A stretch of DNA of 64,000 nt, from assembly GCA_004293935.1 (NCBI GenBank), contig RDZH01000011.1, positions 77,831 through 141,830 of the forward strand, read 5' to 3'. The DNA comes from Alphaproteobacteria bacterium. Lineage in GTDB: Bacteria; Pseudomonadota; Alphaproteobacteria; Rickettsiales; UBA998. Position numbers and translations under genes: made by a program. The notes beneath the pieces are model-generated. The model saw only the letters and a program-made list of their open reading frames with translations, made no database searches and was not told the DNA's origin. This document shows, in pieces, positions 39,767-50,358 of the stretch; position 1 is the stretch's first letter, and the number at the start of each line of letters is the position of its first letter.

Positions 39767-41086
39767 ATGCACTACCCCACGCCAAACTCACTTTTTCTTC
39801 GCACTCTGCTTGAACGTGGCTTTGTGCATCAATGCACCGATTGGCAGAATTTGGATGCATGGCTTACTGAGGGAGAGCGCACCCATACGCCCCGCACGGC
39901 ATATATCGGTTTTGATTGTACGGCTGCAAGTTTGCATGTAGGCAGCCTCATTCAGATTATGATCCTGCATCATTTTCAGCAAGCAGGGCATAAACCTGTC
40001 GTACTCATGGGCAGTGGCACAACACGCGTTGGTGATCCTTCAGGCAAGGATAAAACACGGGCGATTTTGGATGATGCCACCATTGAGGCGAATAAGAAGG
40101 GGATTCATCACGTCTTTACCCATTATCTCACCTTCGGGGATAAGGCGCATGATGCCGTGATGGTGGATAATGCCGACTGGCTTTTACCCTTAAACTATAT
40201 CGCATTTTTACGTGATGTTGGGCGGCATTTTTCAATCAATCGCATGTTGACCATGGATAGTGTGCGCCTGCGTGTTGAACGCGAACAAGAATTGAGCTTC
40301 TTAGAATTTAATTACATGATTCTGCAAGCCTATGATTTTGCTGAACTTTACCAACGCCACGGATGCCGCTTGCAAATGGGCGGATCGGATCAATGGGGTA
40401 ATATCACTCAAGGTGTGGATTTGCATCGTCGCTTGATCGCAGCAGAGGGCGCACCAATGAGTGAAGCAACCAACCTGTTTGGACTCACCACGCCCCTACT
40501 CACCACCGCATCAGGGGCAAAGATGGGTAAAACTGCCGATGGGGCAATTTGGCTCAATGCCGAACTGCTCAGCCCCTATGATTATTGGCAATTCTGGCGC
40601 AATGTTGATGATGCGGATGTGGGACGTTTCTTGCGACTCTTTACTACCCTGCCTCTTGCAGACATACATGCCTTAGAACAATCTGAGGGTGCTGCTATCA
40701 ATGAAGCAAAAAAACGCTTAGCAACGGAAGTCACCGCCTTATTACACGGACGCGACGCGGCACAAACCGCTGAAGCCACCGCACGCGCACTCTTTGAACA
40801 AGGCACAACCGATGCGCACACGCCTACAGTCGCATTATCATTAGCATCATTGGAACAGGCGCACATGCTCCCCTATTTCACGCTTCTGCACCGTGCGGGG
40901 CTTGCAACGAGCAGCAGCGAAGCACGGCGATTAATCAAAGGGGGTGGCGTGCGTATCAATGATACATTAATCACGGATGAAACCGCAACGATTGACCTCA
41001 TTGCGCAGATCAAGCACGATACACCATTAAAGATTTCCGTAGGCAAAAAGAAGCATGTACTTGTGCAGATGACAGACACTATCTAA
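39767..41086 (+). CDS. tyrS: Tyrosyl-tRNA synthetase
   Basis: [79 protein letters not shown]4-like tail. Confidence 0.96.
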   Translation: MHYPTPNSLFLRTLLERGFVHQCTDWQNLDAWLTEGERTHTPRTAYIGFDCTAASLHVGSLIQIMILHHFQQAGHKPVVLMGSGTTRVGDPSGKDKTRAILDDATIEANKKGIHHVFTHYLTFGDKAHDAVMVDNADWLLPLNYIAFLRDVGRHFSINRMLTMDSVRLRVEREQELSFLEFNYMILQAYDFAELYQRHGCRLQMGGSDQWGNITQGVDLHRRLIAAEGAPMSEATNLFGLTTPLLTTASGAKMGKTADGAIWLNAELLSPYDYWQFWRNVDDADVGRFLRLFTTLPLADIHALEQSEGAAINEAKKRLATEVTALLHGRDAAQTAEATARALFEQGTTDAHTPTVALSLASLEQAHMLPYFTLLHRAGLATSSSEARRLIKGGGVRINDTLITDETATIDLIAQIKHDTPLKISVGKKKHVLVQMTDTI

Positions 41087-42428
41087 AACCAAGTGCCTTG
41101 TGCAACCGAATATACGCCTGAGCCACGGTTGCTTTGCGTGCAATCAGCAATAAGGTTGCCTGATTCAATTCGCTTTGTGCCGTTGTCAGATCCGTCATAT
41201 CCGTAAACCCACGTTCATAACGCGTGGTTGCAAGCTGCACAGTGTGCGTGCGGAGCGCGAACGCATCTTCTTGATGTTCCACTGCATTGATACCCGTTAC
41301 ATAATCACTTAGTGCGGTATTCGTCTCCGCGAGGGCGATAAGGCTTGCGCGTTCATACCCCGCAATAGCACTCTGTACGCGGGCATCGGCGGCATCAATG
41401 GCACGGTGCAACCTACCGAAATTCAAGATGGGCATGGTGATACCGCCTGAAAGCGACCATAAGGGATTGGCAGCAACAGGTAAACCTTCCGAACCTTCTT
41501 GTACTCCAAAGAAACTTTTAATGCTAATACGCGGCCATAGATCAGCTTCTGCTTTGGCAAGATCGGATTTCACGGCTAACATATCGCTACGAGCAGACCG
41601 AATATCGGGGCGATCACGCATAGATTCAAGGGTTATATTGATTGTTTCCGAAGCAGGAGGAACGGCAAGTTTGCCTTGTGTGCTAAGAATGCGTTCGCGC
41701 AATGCCCCTGATGGCACGCCCATAAGCTGCTCTATGTGATAGATCGCACCATCATGCATTGCCTGAGCAATAGGAAGCTGCGTTGCCGTTTGTGCGCGTT
41801 CCGCCTGCGCACGGGCGAGTAGCGTATGATCGATTAATCCCGCCTTAGCCCGTGCAGCAATTAAGGCAATCTGCGTATCGTGATTATCGAGCAAAGCGCG
41901 ACTTTCTTCAAGTGTTTGTTGCGCCTGCCTGAGGTTGACGATGCTACGCATCAATTCTGCAATCACGCTATTGACGACATCTTCTCGTCGCGCTTCACTC
42001 GCACTGAGGCGTTGCTGCGCTGCATCTTCTTGTGCCTCAAGCTGACCAAACATATCCCATTCCCATACTGTATCAAAGCCACCTTGCGCAATGGAAGCAG
42101 GCTTCACCAGACCTATGGGCGTATTAGTACGGGATGCCGTGCCTTTCGCGCTTATGTCGGGAAGAAACGATGCTTGAGCTAAAGCAAGCCCTGCACGCGC
42201 CTCACGCACCCGTGCGCTTGCGATTTTAACATCAAGATTTTGCGCCAACACATCTTCAGCAAGCGCATCCATCAACGGATCATGAAATGCTTGCCACCAG
42301 CGATTTTTGTGAACGATAGGTGTAGATTCCGCAACAGGTTCATCCTGCATCATCAATGATTCAAACGGCGCACAGGAAGCAAGCAGCGTGAGACTAGAGC
42401 ATAACATCATTAGATGCAGAAACCTCAT
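41079..42428 (-). CDS. Outer membrane efflux lipoprotein (NodT/TolC family)
   Basis: Lipobox [84 protein letters not shown]. Confidence 0.9.
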   Translation of the reverse strand: MRFLHLMMLCSSLTLLASCAPFESLMMQDEPVAESTPIVHKNRWWQAFHDPLMDALAEDVLAQNLDVKIASARVREARAGLALAQASFLPDISAKGTASRTNTPIGLVKPASIAQGGFDTVWEWDMFGQLEAQEDAAQQRLSASEARREDVVNSVIAELMRSIVNLRQAQQTLEESRALLDNHDTQIALIAARAKAGLIDHTLLARAQAERAQTATQLPIAQAMHDGAIYHIEQLMGVPSGALRERILSTQGKLAVPPASETINITLESMRDRPDIRSARSDMLAVKSDLAKAEADLWPRISIKSFFGVQEGSEGLPVAANPLWSLSGGITMPILNFGRLHRAIDAADARVQSAIAGYERASLIALAETNTALSDYVTGINAVEHQEDAFALRTHTVQLATTRYERGFTDMTDLTTAQSELNQATLLLIARKATVAQAYIRLHKALGFR

Positions 42429-43336
42429 GGCATCCCCGCTTCATTATGATCAATAAACACATCCATCTGCTGCCCAATATACATCTTCACGTTTTGTTGT
42501 GGCAACGCATAAATCACTTGCATCACACGCGTATCCACGCTTTGATTCGCCACCGCCAGATTTTGCTTCGGCTTAATATAAGGCTCAAACCGTACAAAAG
42601 TAAGTGGCAGGCGTTCATCTGAATTGCCCCGCCGCATCGCTTGCGCTTTACTATGCTCATGCACATGCGAAGCATATTCTTCATCAATCTCAACGCGCAC
42701 ATGCATGGTGCTAACATCCCCCATACGAATCAGTGGTTGTGGCAATGCGCCTGCACTCGCAAATTCCCCTGGGCGGACATTGACTTCCAGCACCTCACCA
42801 TCCATCGGCGCACGGATGCTCAAGCGCGCTTTGGTGGTGCGGGCATGATTAAGTTGCGCCTTGATTTCCTCAATGCGAGAAGTAGCCAATTCCTTGGCAT
42901 AACGACGGCGATTGACCTCATCTTTTGCGATAGCACGCATATCATCAAGCCCCGTTACTGTGGCATATTGTGCCGCTGCATCCGCTGCTTGGATTTTTGC
43001 AGACATTAGGCTTTTTTCAAGCGTCTCAATCTGTGCATCAATGTCACGCTCATCAAGACGAAAAAGTACATCCCCCTTCTTCACAACGTCCCCCACCTGT
43101 ACCATCACGCTACGCACCACACCAGAAAGTTCCACGCCAATGCTTACCAATTCGCTTTTTGGTTCAATCACGCCAATACCTGCAATGCTTTGCGTATATT
43201 CTGCCTGAGGCGGTGCAACCTGCGGAGTTTTCGCTTCCGGTTCACTGCGCCCCAGCACGGAGGCAAGGGCAAATACACTACCGAGGAAGGCAATATAAGG
43301 TAGTTTCCAACGCGGTAGAATAGTACGTTTGTTCAT
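42425..43336 (-). CDS. HlyD/MFP-type periplasmic adaptor
   Basis: GIGVIEPKSELVSIGVELSGVVRSVMVQVGDVVKKGDVLFRLDERDIDAQI; SIRAPMDGEVLEVNVRPGEFA. Confidence 0.9.
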   Translation of the reverse strand: MNKRTILPRWKLPYIAFLGSVFALASVLGRSEPEAKTPQVAPPQAEYTQSIAGIGVIEPKSELVSIGVELSGVVRSVMVQVGDVVKKGDVLFRLDERDIDAQIETLEKSLMSAKIQAADAAAQYATVTGLDDMRAIAKDEVNRRRYAKELATSRIEEIKAQLNHARTTKARLSIRAPMDGEVLEVNVRPGEFASAGALPQPLIRMGDVSTMHVRVEIDEEYASHVHEHSKAQAMRRGNSDERLPLTFVRFEPYIKPKQNLAVANQSVDTRVMQVIYALPQQNVKMYIGQQMDVFIDHNEAGMP

Positions 43337-44046
43337 AATTTCTCCTTCACCATAAAAGCCTCAGCCGTATAATCACCGATAATGCGCCCATCACTCATCT
43401 CAAGAATGCGATCGGCAAAGGGATAAATACGATTATCGTGGGTGACAATCAGCACAGCGCGATGCGTATCATTGGCAATGGTACGTAAAATTTCCATCAC
43501 AGCGTGACCCGTTTTAGCATCAAGTGCCGCCGTTGGTTCATCACACACAATCAGCTTCGGATTATGCACCAATGCGCGTGCAATCGCCACACGCTGTTGT
43601 TGCCCCCCTGAAAGCTGACGTGGCAATTTTTCCGTCTGCCCGTTCATCCCGATATGTTCCAAAATCTCTGCTGCACGGCGTACCGCCTCGCTATGTGATA
43701 GCCCCGCTGCAATGAGAGGCATCGCCGCATTTTCTGCTGCCGTGAGTGCAGGAAGCAAATTATATTGCTGAAAAATAAACCCAATCAATTCACGACGAAA
43801 CAACACCTTTTGTTTATCGCTCATGCTGCTTAAACGACGACCAAGAATATCAATTTCCCCGCTTGTTACGGATAAAATCCCTGAAATTGCTGAAATAAGC
43901 GTGGTTTTTCCACAGCCCGAAGGACCTACCAACATGGTAAGTTCCCCCATGCGAATCTCCGCATCAATGGCATGTAGCACGCGGATGCTTTCATCACCCA
44001 CAGGAAAATCTTTGACAAGCTGGTGTATGATGGCGGCGTGCTGCAT
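43333..44046 (-). CDS. ABC exporter ATPase (DevA/LolD-like)
   Basis: [54 protein letters not shown]. Confidence 0.95.
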   Translation of the reverse strand: MQHAAIIHQLVKDFPVGDESIRVLHAIDAEIRMGELTMLVGPSGCGKTTLISAISGILSVTSGEIDILGRRLSSMSDKQKVLFRRELIGFIFQQYNLLPALTAAENAAMPLIAAGLSHSEAVRRAAEILEHIGMNGQTEKLPRQLSGGQQQRVAIARALVHNPKLIVCDEPTAALDAKTGHAVMEILRTIANDTHRAVLIVTHDNRIYPFADRILEMSDGRIIGDYTAEAFMVKEKL

Positions 44047-44048
44047 GG

Positions 44049-45188
44049 TTACCCCCGAAAGACAATGGCTGGATCAAGCCTGAATACTTTACGCAAGGAA
44101 AACAGAATCGACAACACAATAATCATGGAAATCACTACAAATGTTCCCGCCATCACCTGCCAATGCAAGACAAACCCTTTGAGGGCGGGCGTATTTTTGG
44201 TTGCTTCAAAGAATAATGCCGTAAAACCAATGCCCATGCCATAGCCAATCAAGCCAACGATGGCTGCTTGCGTCATCACCAATTTGAATAATTGCATGTT
44301 AGTCACGCCTACCACTTTCATGGCGGCAAATTGTTTGAGATTTTCGACCACGAATATATAAAAAGTCTGCGCCGTGATGGCTGCTCCGATAATCGCCCCC
44401 AACACAATGGTAATGCCAAAATTGATAGGAATGCCCGTGCGCTCCAAAATATAATTAATGCTGCGCCATGCAAAATCATCACGCGTGAGTGCTTGTAGCC
44501 CTGTTTGCGCTTCAATCGCTTTGGTTAATTGCTGCACATCCTGCCCTGCTTTCGCTTTCACCAAGACAAAGGGCAAACGGTTACGCTGTGGCGGCATAAT
44601 ATCGCGTACCGTGTCATAGGAGACATATAAAATAGGGAAGGTGAAAAAAGTTGGATGCACATCACAAATGGCATTGACAATCAATCGGTTATCGTTCAGC
44701 TCAATGTAATTCCCAAGCTGAACCTTCTTGCCCGGCCATGTAAACGCATAACCGTTCATATCCATCATGGCTGTTTGTGGGTTGCGTATGGACGTTGGAT
44801 CACCTAAGATTTTTTGCGGACAATTCCCCACCAAAGTCACATCATCCACCCCAATAAGCTGCACTTGCTGCGTAAGACCATCAGGCATACGAATCGTCGA
44901 AAGCCCCTTATAAAACGGTACAGCCCACTGCACCCCTGCCACGGATCGTATGTTGGTAAGTTCCACGTCACGCATTGGCTCGACTTCTTCGATATAGCGC
45001 ACGCGCTTATCCATTACCCAAATATCATTTTCCGTAATCGCATAAATCGCACCTGCTGTGCGCGCCATCAGACCAATGAAGATCGAGACCTGCTGCGCCA
45101 TAAGAAGCGTTGCAAAAGTAACACCAAACACAAGACCGATATATTTAGCGGAGTCGCCCAATAACATTTTAATGGCAATTTTACGCAT
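44049..45188 (-). CDS. ABC exporter permease (DevC/FtsX-like)
   Basis: IAIKMLLGDSAKYIGLVFGVTFATLLMAQQVSIFIGLMARTAGAIYAI; GVTNMQLFKLVMTQAAIVGLIGYGMGIG. Confidence 0.9.
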   Translation of the reverse strand: MRKIAIKMLLGDSAKYIGLVFGVTFATLLMAQQVSIFIGLMARTAGAIYAITENDIWVMDKRVRYIEEVEPMRDVELTNIRSVAGVQWAVPFYKGLSTIRMPDGLTQQVQLIGVDDVTLVGNCPQKILGDPTSIRNPQTAMMDMNGYAFTWPGKKVQLGNYIELNDNRLIVNAICDVHPTFFTFPILYVSYDTVRDIMPPQRNRLPFVLVKAKAGQDVQQLTKAIEAQTGLQALTRDDFAWRSINYILERTGIPINFGITIVLGAIIGAAITAQTFYIFVVENLKQFAAMKVVGVTNMQLFKLVMTQAAIVGLIGYGMGIGFTALFFEATKNTPALKGFVLHWQVMAGTFVVISMIIVLSILFSLRKVFRLDPAIVFRG

Positions 45189-45303
45189 AGTTCCTTATAG
45201 GGATTGCTATATATTATAATGCCTTATAGCAATTTCTTAACTTAAGTTTTCCCCAAAAACCGAGGAAATTTTGAGATGAATTGCTCTATGCACACCCCAT
45301 TCA

Positions 45304-45510
45304 TTAACACCAGCCCTTATTAGAGAAGCCCGATGGGCAATGTGGCTCACCGAAATCTTGCTGCACACCGTCATGCTTACGATGGCGAGATTCTATATTG
45401 ATATTATTCCAGTTCGACCGAATATCGGCGGAACGCTTGCGTTGCCCACACCCTGAGAGCGAACAACACAACACCACAACAGCTAGACATATTAATGTGC
45501 AATTTTTCAT
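45304..45510 (-). CDS. Small putative lipoprotein, 68 aa
   Basis: MKNCTLICLAVVVLCCSLSGCGQRKRS lipobox. Confidence 0.5.
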   Translation of the reverse strand: MKNCTLICLAVVVLCCSLSGCGQRKRSADIRSNWNNINIESRHRKHDGVQQDFGEPHCPSGFSNKGWC

Positions 45511-45557
45511 AAAAGCATACCTCTAATAGAGCCTAGCTGAAGGGTTATGTGGTTGGT

Positions 45558-45764
45558 TTATGCAACCAGCTGAAGATTTACCGCTGACTCTTTTCCTTTA
45601 TTTTGAGCCAACTCATAAGAAACGCGCTGACCTTCATTCAAACGATTAATCCCTGCACGCTCAACGGATGTAATATGCACAAATACATCTTTTGAACCAT
45701 CTTCAGGCATGATAAAACCATAACCTTTTTCTGTGTTAAACCACTTCACAGTACCCACTGCCAT
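45558..45764 (-). CDS. cspA: Cold-shock protein (CspA family)
   Basis: MAVGTVKWFNTEKGYGFIMPEDGSKDVFVHITSVERAGINRLNEGQRVSYEL; start trimmed to MAVGT. Confidence 0.95.
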   Translation of the reverse strand: MAVGTVKWFNTEKGYGFIMPEDGSKDVFVHITSVERAGINRLNEGQRVSYELAQNKGKESAVNLQLVA

Positions 45765-46021
45765 AAATAAACTCTCTTGATAAAAAATAATAAAACCGCA
45801 AAGATTTTTTATAAAAACCCTTGACGGAAGCGCACCCACCACACGTACATAATAGTGCATACACTCATATGGGACTATACGCTTATTTTTAAGCCTTCAC
45901 AACTTCTTTCCTAACAAAACCATGCGTTTTCTCTGAAAAACATAGTAATACGCCACTTTTTCATCGCATCTGTGACATTCCTAACCTATAGGACAAGCGA
46001 AATTCCGTAAAAACCCAAGAT

Positions 46022-47137
46022 TTACGTATCGGCAAATCCGGGAAGATGGAACTGCCCATTGGAACACACGCCCAAAACCTTAAATAATTCTCCCATATAT
46101 TGCGGGCTAACCAACCGTTCAAAACCTGTACGCAACTGCTTTTTTTGTTCTTCCTTATGCGTTTCAGCTACCAAATGCCCCAAACGCATCACGCCACCAA
46201 TGCTTTGCAAAAACGCTCCTTGAGTCGTGATAGAGGTGGAAGCAAGCCCCGCCTCCTCAAAGGTATGGGCTAGATCATCAAATGCCACATGCGCCGTAAT
46301 ATCTGCCTCTCCTGGGGATTTTAACACGGGCCAAAAACCGTGCGTTTTAATCGCTTGCAGCGTATTGCCCCTACTCTCACCGCGATAGCCATAATCAATG
46401 AATAACCCTGCCCCACCATGACGTTGCATATGATGCGCTAAATGTGTCGCAATATGACGCATTGCGGGACATGATTCTATAATCTGGCTATCATGCACGG
46501 TTTCCGTGCTATGCCCACCGCCTTTGACCAATTTAATGCCCATATCATGCATCACAAAGGTAAGTTCATTCGTGTGCGGATCAATGGCAACTAAACGCTC
46601 GCGCAAGCCCGTCAGTGTTTTGGCATATTGCCGAATAGGCAAGGCATCAAAAAACTCATTGGCAATACATAAAAGCGGGAGATCGGGAAGTGCTTCAAGA
46701 TTCGCCTGCCAATGAATACGCGGATGCATCCCATGCAATACAGCACGCTGAAACCGACGCAAAAAAGGGCTTGCATCCACCATCACAATCGTGAGTGCTT
46801 CATGAAAGCCATGCACATGACGGGTAGCACGCAACAAATCCGTCATCAACGTGCCGCGCCCCCCTCCCAATTCCATCAACATCATGGGTCTGCTGCCAAG
46901 TGATTGCCACACCGCCGCACACCATGCCCCAATCAATTCCCCAAAGATCTGACATATCTCAGGTGCTGTGGTAAAATCCCCATGTTCCCCAAACGGATCA
47001 CGGTTCATATAATAGCCATATTGTTCATGCCCCAGTGCCATATCCATATATTCAGCAACGGTAATCGCACCACGCGCCTTAATACGCTCACGGATAATTT
47101 GTTCAAGGGCAGAAAAGGTACATACAGGATCACTCAT
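46022..47137 (-). CDS. MidA/NDUFAF7-like SAM-dependent methyltransferase
   Basis: GAITVAEYMDMALGHEQYGYYMNRDPFGEHGDFTTAPEICQIFGELIGAW; MELGGGRGTLMTDLLR; LLCIANEFFDALPIRQ. Confidence 0.92.
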   Translation of the reverse strand: MSDPVCTFSALEQIIRERIKARGAITVAEYMDMALGHEQYGYYMNRDPFGEHGDFTTAPEICQIFGELIGAWCAAVWQSLGSRPMMLMELGGGRGTLMTDLLRATRHVHGFHEALTIVMVDASPFLRRFQRAVLHGMHPRIHWQANLEALPDLPLLCIANEFFDALPIRQYAKTLTGLRERLVAIDPHTNELTFVMHDMGIKLVKGGGHSTETVHDSQIIESCPAMRHIATHLAHHMQRHGGAGLFIDYGYRGESRGNTLQAIKTHGFWPVLKSPGEADITAHVAFDDLAHTFEEAGLASTSITTQGAFLQSIGGVMRLGHLVAETHKEEQKKQLRTGFERLVSPQYMGELFKVLGVCSNGQFHLPGFADT

Positions 47138-47255
47138 AATGGTAGTATATAAGATGAACCTTTATAGTTTCAATGATAAAACAACGATCGCACGATAGCG
47201 CATTTACATTTATTCCAAACTGCGTAAAGTCGTCTATATAGTGCTTCCATTAGAT

Positions 47256-47954
47256 TTATTTCCCGCGCTTCTTGCGTACCACAAGATTGAGGATTTCCAC
47301 ACCCAACGAAAATGACATTGCGAAATAGATATAGCCCTTAGGAACATGAACGCCGAGACCATCCGCTACCAGCAACATACCAATCATCATCACAAAACTT
47401 AACGCAAGCATTTTGAGGGTTGGATGTTTCGCAATAAAGCCCGCTATCATGCCCGAAGATGCAAGCATCACCATCATGGCAATCGTCATGGCGGCAATAA
47501 TCACAGGCAAATGCTCCGTTATACCGACCGCTGTAATCACAGAATCAAAGGAAAACACAATATCAATCATCACAATTTGCACAATAGTCGCAACAAAACC
47601 ACCCTTATAGGATTGATAATGTTCAACATGTTCTTGCGTGAGTTCATTATGGATGCTATCTGTGGCTTTATGCAGCAAGAACAAGCCCCCCGCAAGCATC
47701 AACAAATCTTTTCCTGAAAAACCATGCCCCATCACGTTCAGCCATGGATCTTTTAAGCCAATAATCCATGCAACCCCAAACAACATACCAATACGCATCA
47801 ACAGCGCAAGCACCAAACCAATAATGCGCGCTTTGTTTTTCTGAGCTTCAGGCAAATGCCCCACCAGCAAGGCAATAAAGACGACATTATCAATCCCCAA
47901 CACAATTTCAAGGGCGGTAAGTGATGCAAAACTGCCGATTAATGCATAATCCAT
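47256..47954 (-). CDS. TerC family membrane protein
   Basis: FASLTALEIVLGIDNVVFIALLVGHLPEAQKNKAR; QIVMIDIVFSFDSVITAVGIT. Confidence 0.94.
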   Translation of the reverse strand: MDYALIGSFASLTALEIVLGIDNVVFIALLVGHLPEAQKNKARIIGLVLALLMRIGMLFGVAWIIGLKDPWLNVMGHGFSGKDLLMLAGGLFLLHKATDSIHNELTQEHVEHYQSYKGGFVATIVQIVMIDIVFSFDSVITAVGITEHLPVIIAAMTIAMMVMLASSGMIAGFIAKHPTLKMLALSFVMMIGMLLVADGLGVHVPKGYIYFAMSFSLGVEILNLVVRKKRGK

Positions 47955-48046
47955 AGAAGCATGATTCCTAATTTAATGTCGCACATTGCTCCCGCATAGC
48001 ACGAGAGATCAAACGCGCATTATCTTAATCAACCGCACGCCTCAAG

Positions 48047-50104
48047 TCAACGTATAAAACGCGCTGATGGCGCAATGGCGGTGTGCATTGGCTCACGTGA
48101 TGCTTCCACCACATGATGATCTGGCGTTTCACGCGCAAGGGATGGTTGCGCTTCAGCAGGCAATATCTGCCCCGAGGTACAAATAGCGGCATTTTCCATC
48201 AAATGCTGTATGCGGTGCATATGTTCTGCTATATTTTCATGCGCTCCTGCGCCATTATGCTGATTATGAAGCGCGATTTTATTATATAATTCCTTGATTT
48301 CCTGATTATATGGCTGATCTAAAAACGTATGAATAATACCACGTTCAACACGCTCATTCACTTCACTCATGCGGACAAATTCGGGAGACGTATCGCTTCC
48401 CAAAGTACGCACCACATTCACAGGGCAATGCTCTAATGAATCCACAAACGGCATATTAGGATGCTCACGCTCCAACCGAACTATTTCTTTAACGCGCTGA
48501 ATACTATAAAGGTTAGCGACTTCCGCTAACGCAATCGTGCGTTCGGGCTTTGTTAAATCAATCAAATCATGCCCCAATAAAAAGAGGAATTTTGGCAGGC
48601 TGAAATATTCATGCTTTGCCAATATCTGCATATTAATGTGTTCAATGGGGTCTTGCGCTGGATCAGAAAAATGCTTATATTTATAATTCTGATTCATCAT
48701 ATCAGCCATACGCGAGAATATTCTGTATGCTTGCCGCGACTCCGCAGTATCTTCACGATCATGATGCGTGACATCTTTTAAGACGTGCTTTGGATGATGA
48801 ACCGATTGATATTTCTGATAAAGATCAAACAAATCACCCGCAGTGACAGGGCTTCCCATGCCATGCTGTGGATTGAATTTGTGATCAATCAAATTTTGCA
48901 GATCATCCAACATCGAGGTCTGAGTACGTTGGGTTTCTGATACCAACATCAAGGATTTCACCCCAAGCATAATATCCCCAAAACGCACATTATTCTTCGC
49001 ATAATGAATCACAGGATGCACAGGAATATTCGTTTTTTCACATACTGCAGAAATACCATGCGCAATAGCACGCCCAAAAAACCCAATATCCGTTGCCACA
49101 CGCGCCACATTTTTTGCAACAAAATTGTCCCATGTTTCCTTAACAATTTTATTTTGCGAACACGCTAAATCCACTGCCGTTATGGTGACATCCTTCTTAT
49201 TTTCATCATAGAGTTCATACGCAACCGTTTCAGCATAGGTATTGTGAATATCTTCATACACACGACGGGCATAATACCATGTCGCACCAAAACTTAATGC
49301 TCCAAGCGCGCTATCAAAAAAGGTGCGATTATACATCGATTCGAGTTTGTCGCTACGATCCTTTAGCGATTGTGCAAAATTTCCTTTCGACTTAGCCAAA
49401 AAATTTCCAGCACTTATATTATCTGGAAGCGGGGATGATGCAGAGGGATCGGGAAGCATTGATTCTGCATAATATTGCGCCGTCAATGATCGCAAATCCT
49501 TTTCCCAATGACCTAATTTTCCAGAGGATGCAAGAACATCCTGCACTTTTTGAAGCGTCTTCGGATCAATATTGTGGGTGAGAGACTCATAGCTAGCACC
49601 CTGAGCGATATTGGCGTGAACGGTTGCAAAATCACCGCCTATTTTTCCCGCGTTCGTCGCCATATTTTTGGCAACAGTCTCTATGAGATCAACGCTTTCT
49701 TTGATGGGCTTTGCAACCAAAGATTCCAAACACCCATTTTCACGAGTGAACAAATCAAAGCCTATGGAGGTCAGCCCATCCACAAGATAGCGTATCCCCA
49801 ACATCGGAGTAAGCAAGCGAAAATATCCTGGGGTAGAGGGAATAATAGCACTCACCCCCATATGAATGGGATTTTCATTATCAGGGGCGCGCAAAGGTGC
49901 GATCTCTAGTTCACGCCCATCACCATAGACAAGGCGGTTATTTTTCTGCACATCAGCAGAGGAGAGACTATGCTTATAGACAATATCGGGCTTATCGCTA
50001 TGTTTACCGAGTGCGAACTCTAGTCCTTGTGCGATCAATTTACCTACTGGCGTTTCGTCACACACAGGAGAATTACGTTGTTGGTTCAGTATATTTTGTG
50101 TCAT
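48047..50104 (-). CDS. Large hypothetical protein, ~685 aa
   Basis: Single long ORF, start taken at MTQNILNQQRNSP; no recognised domains; mostly helical/charged. Confidence 0.7.
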   Translation of the reverse strand: MTQNILNQQRNSPVCDETPVGKLIAQGLEFALGKHSDKPDIVYKHSLSSADVQKNNRLVYGDGRELEIAPLRAPDNENPIHMGVSAIIPSTPGYFRLLTPMLGIRYLVDGLTSIGFDLFTRENGCLESLVAKPIKESVDLIETVAKNMATNAGKIGGDFATVHANIAQGASYESLTHNIDPKTLQKVQDVLASSGKLGHWEKDLRSLTAQYYAESMLPDPSASSPLPDNISAGNFLAKSKGNFAQSLKDRSDKLESMYNRTFFDSALGALSFGATWYYARRVYEDIHNTYAETVAYELYDENKKDVTITAVDLACSQNKIVKETWDNFVAKNVARVATDIGFFGRAIAHGISAVCEKTNIPVHPVIHYAKNNVRFGDIMLGVKSLMLVSETQRTQTSMLDDLQNLIDHKFNPQHGMGSPVTAGDLFDLYQKYQSVHHPKHVLKDVTHHDREDTAESRQAYRIFSRMADMMNQNYKYKHFSDPAQDPIEHINMQILAKHEYFSLPKFLFLLGHDLIDLTKPERTIALAEVANLYSIQRVKEIVRLEREHPNMPFVDSLEHCPVNVVRTLGSDTSPEFVRMSEVNERVERGIIHTFLDQPYNQEIKELYNKIALHNQHNGAGAHENIAEHMHRIQHLMENAAICTSGQILPAEAQPSLARETPDHHVVEASREPMHTAIAPSARFIR

Positions 50105-50358
50105 ACATTGCCTTAAGTAATTAGCATTATACCATTGTGTGGCGCAAAATGATAGGCGTAACCGCAGCATGAATGTGAAGATTGAATGACAATCGCATTG
50201 ACAAAAATAGTGCAATGCATTTTTTGCATGGCTCATGTGCCGCGCAAAGAGCGCGCAAAGATCGAAATAACACCCTCATCGCGCAATTCCTGCTTGCTCC
50301 TCTCATGACTTCTTGTTAAGATGACGCATTATTCATTTTAGAATTTAAGGAACGCTTT

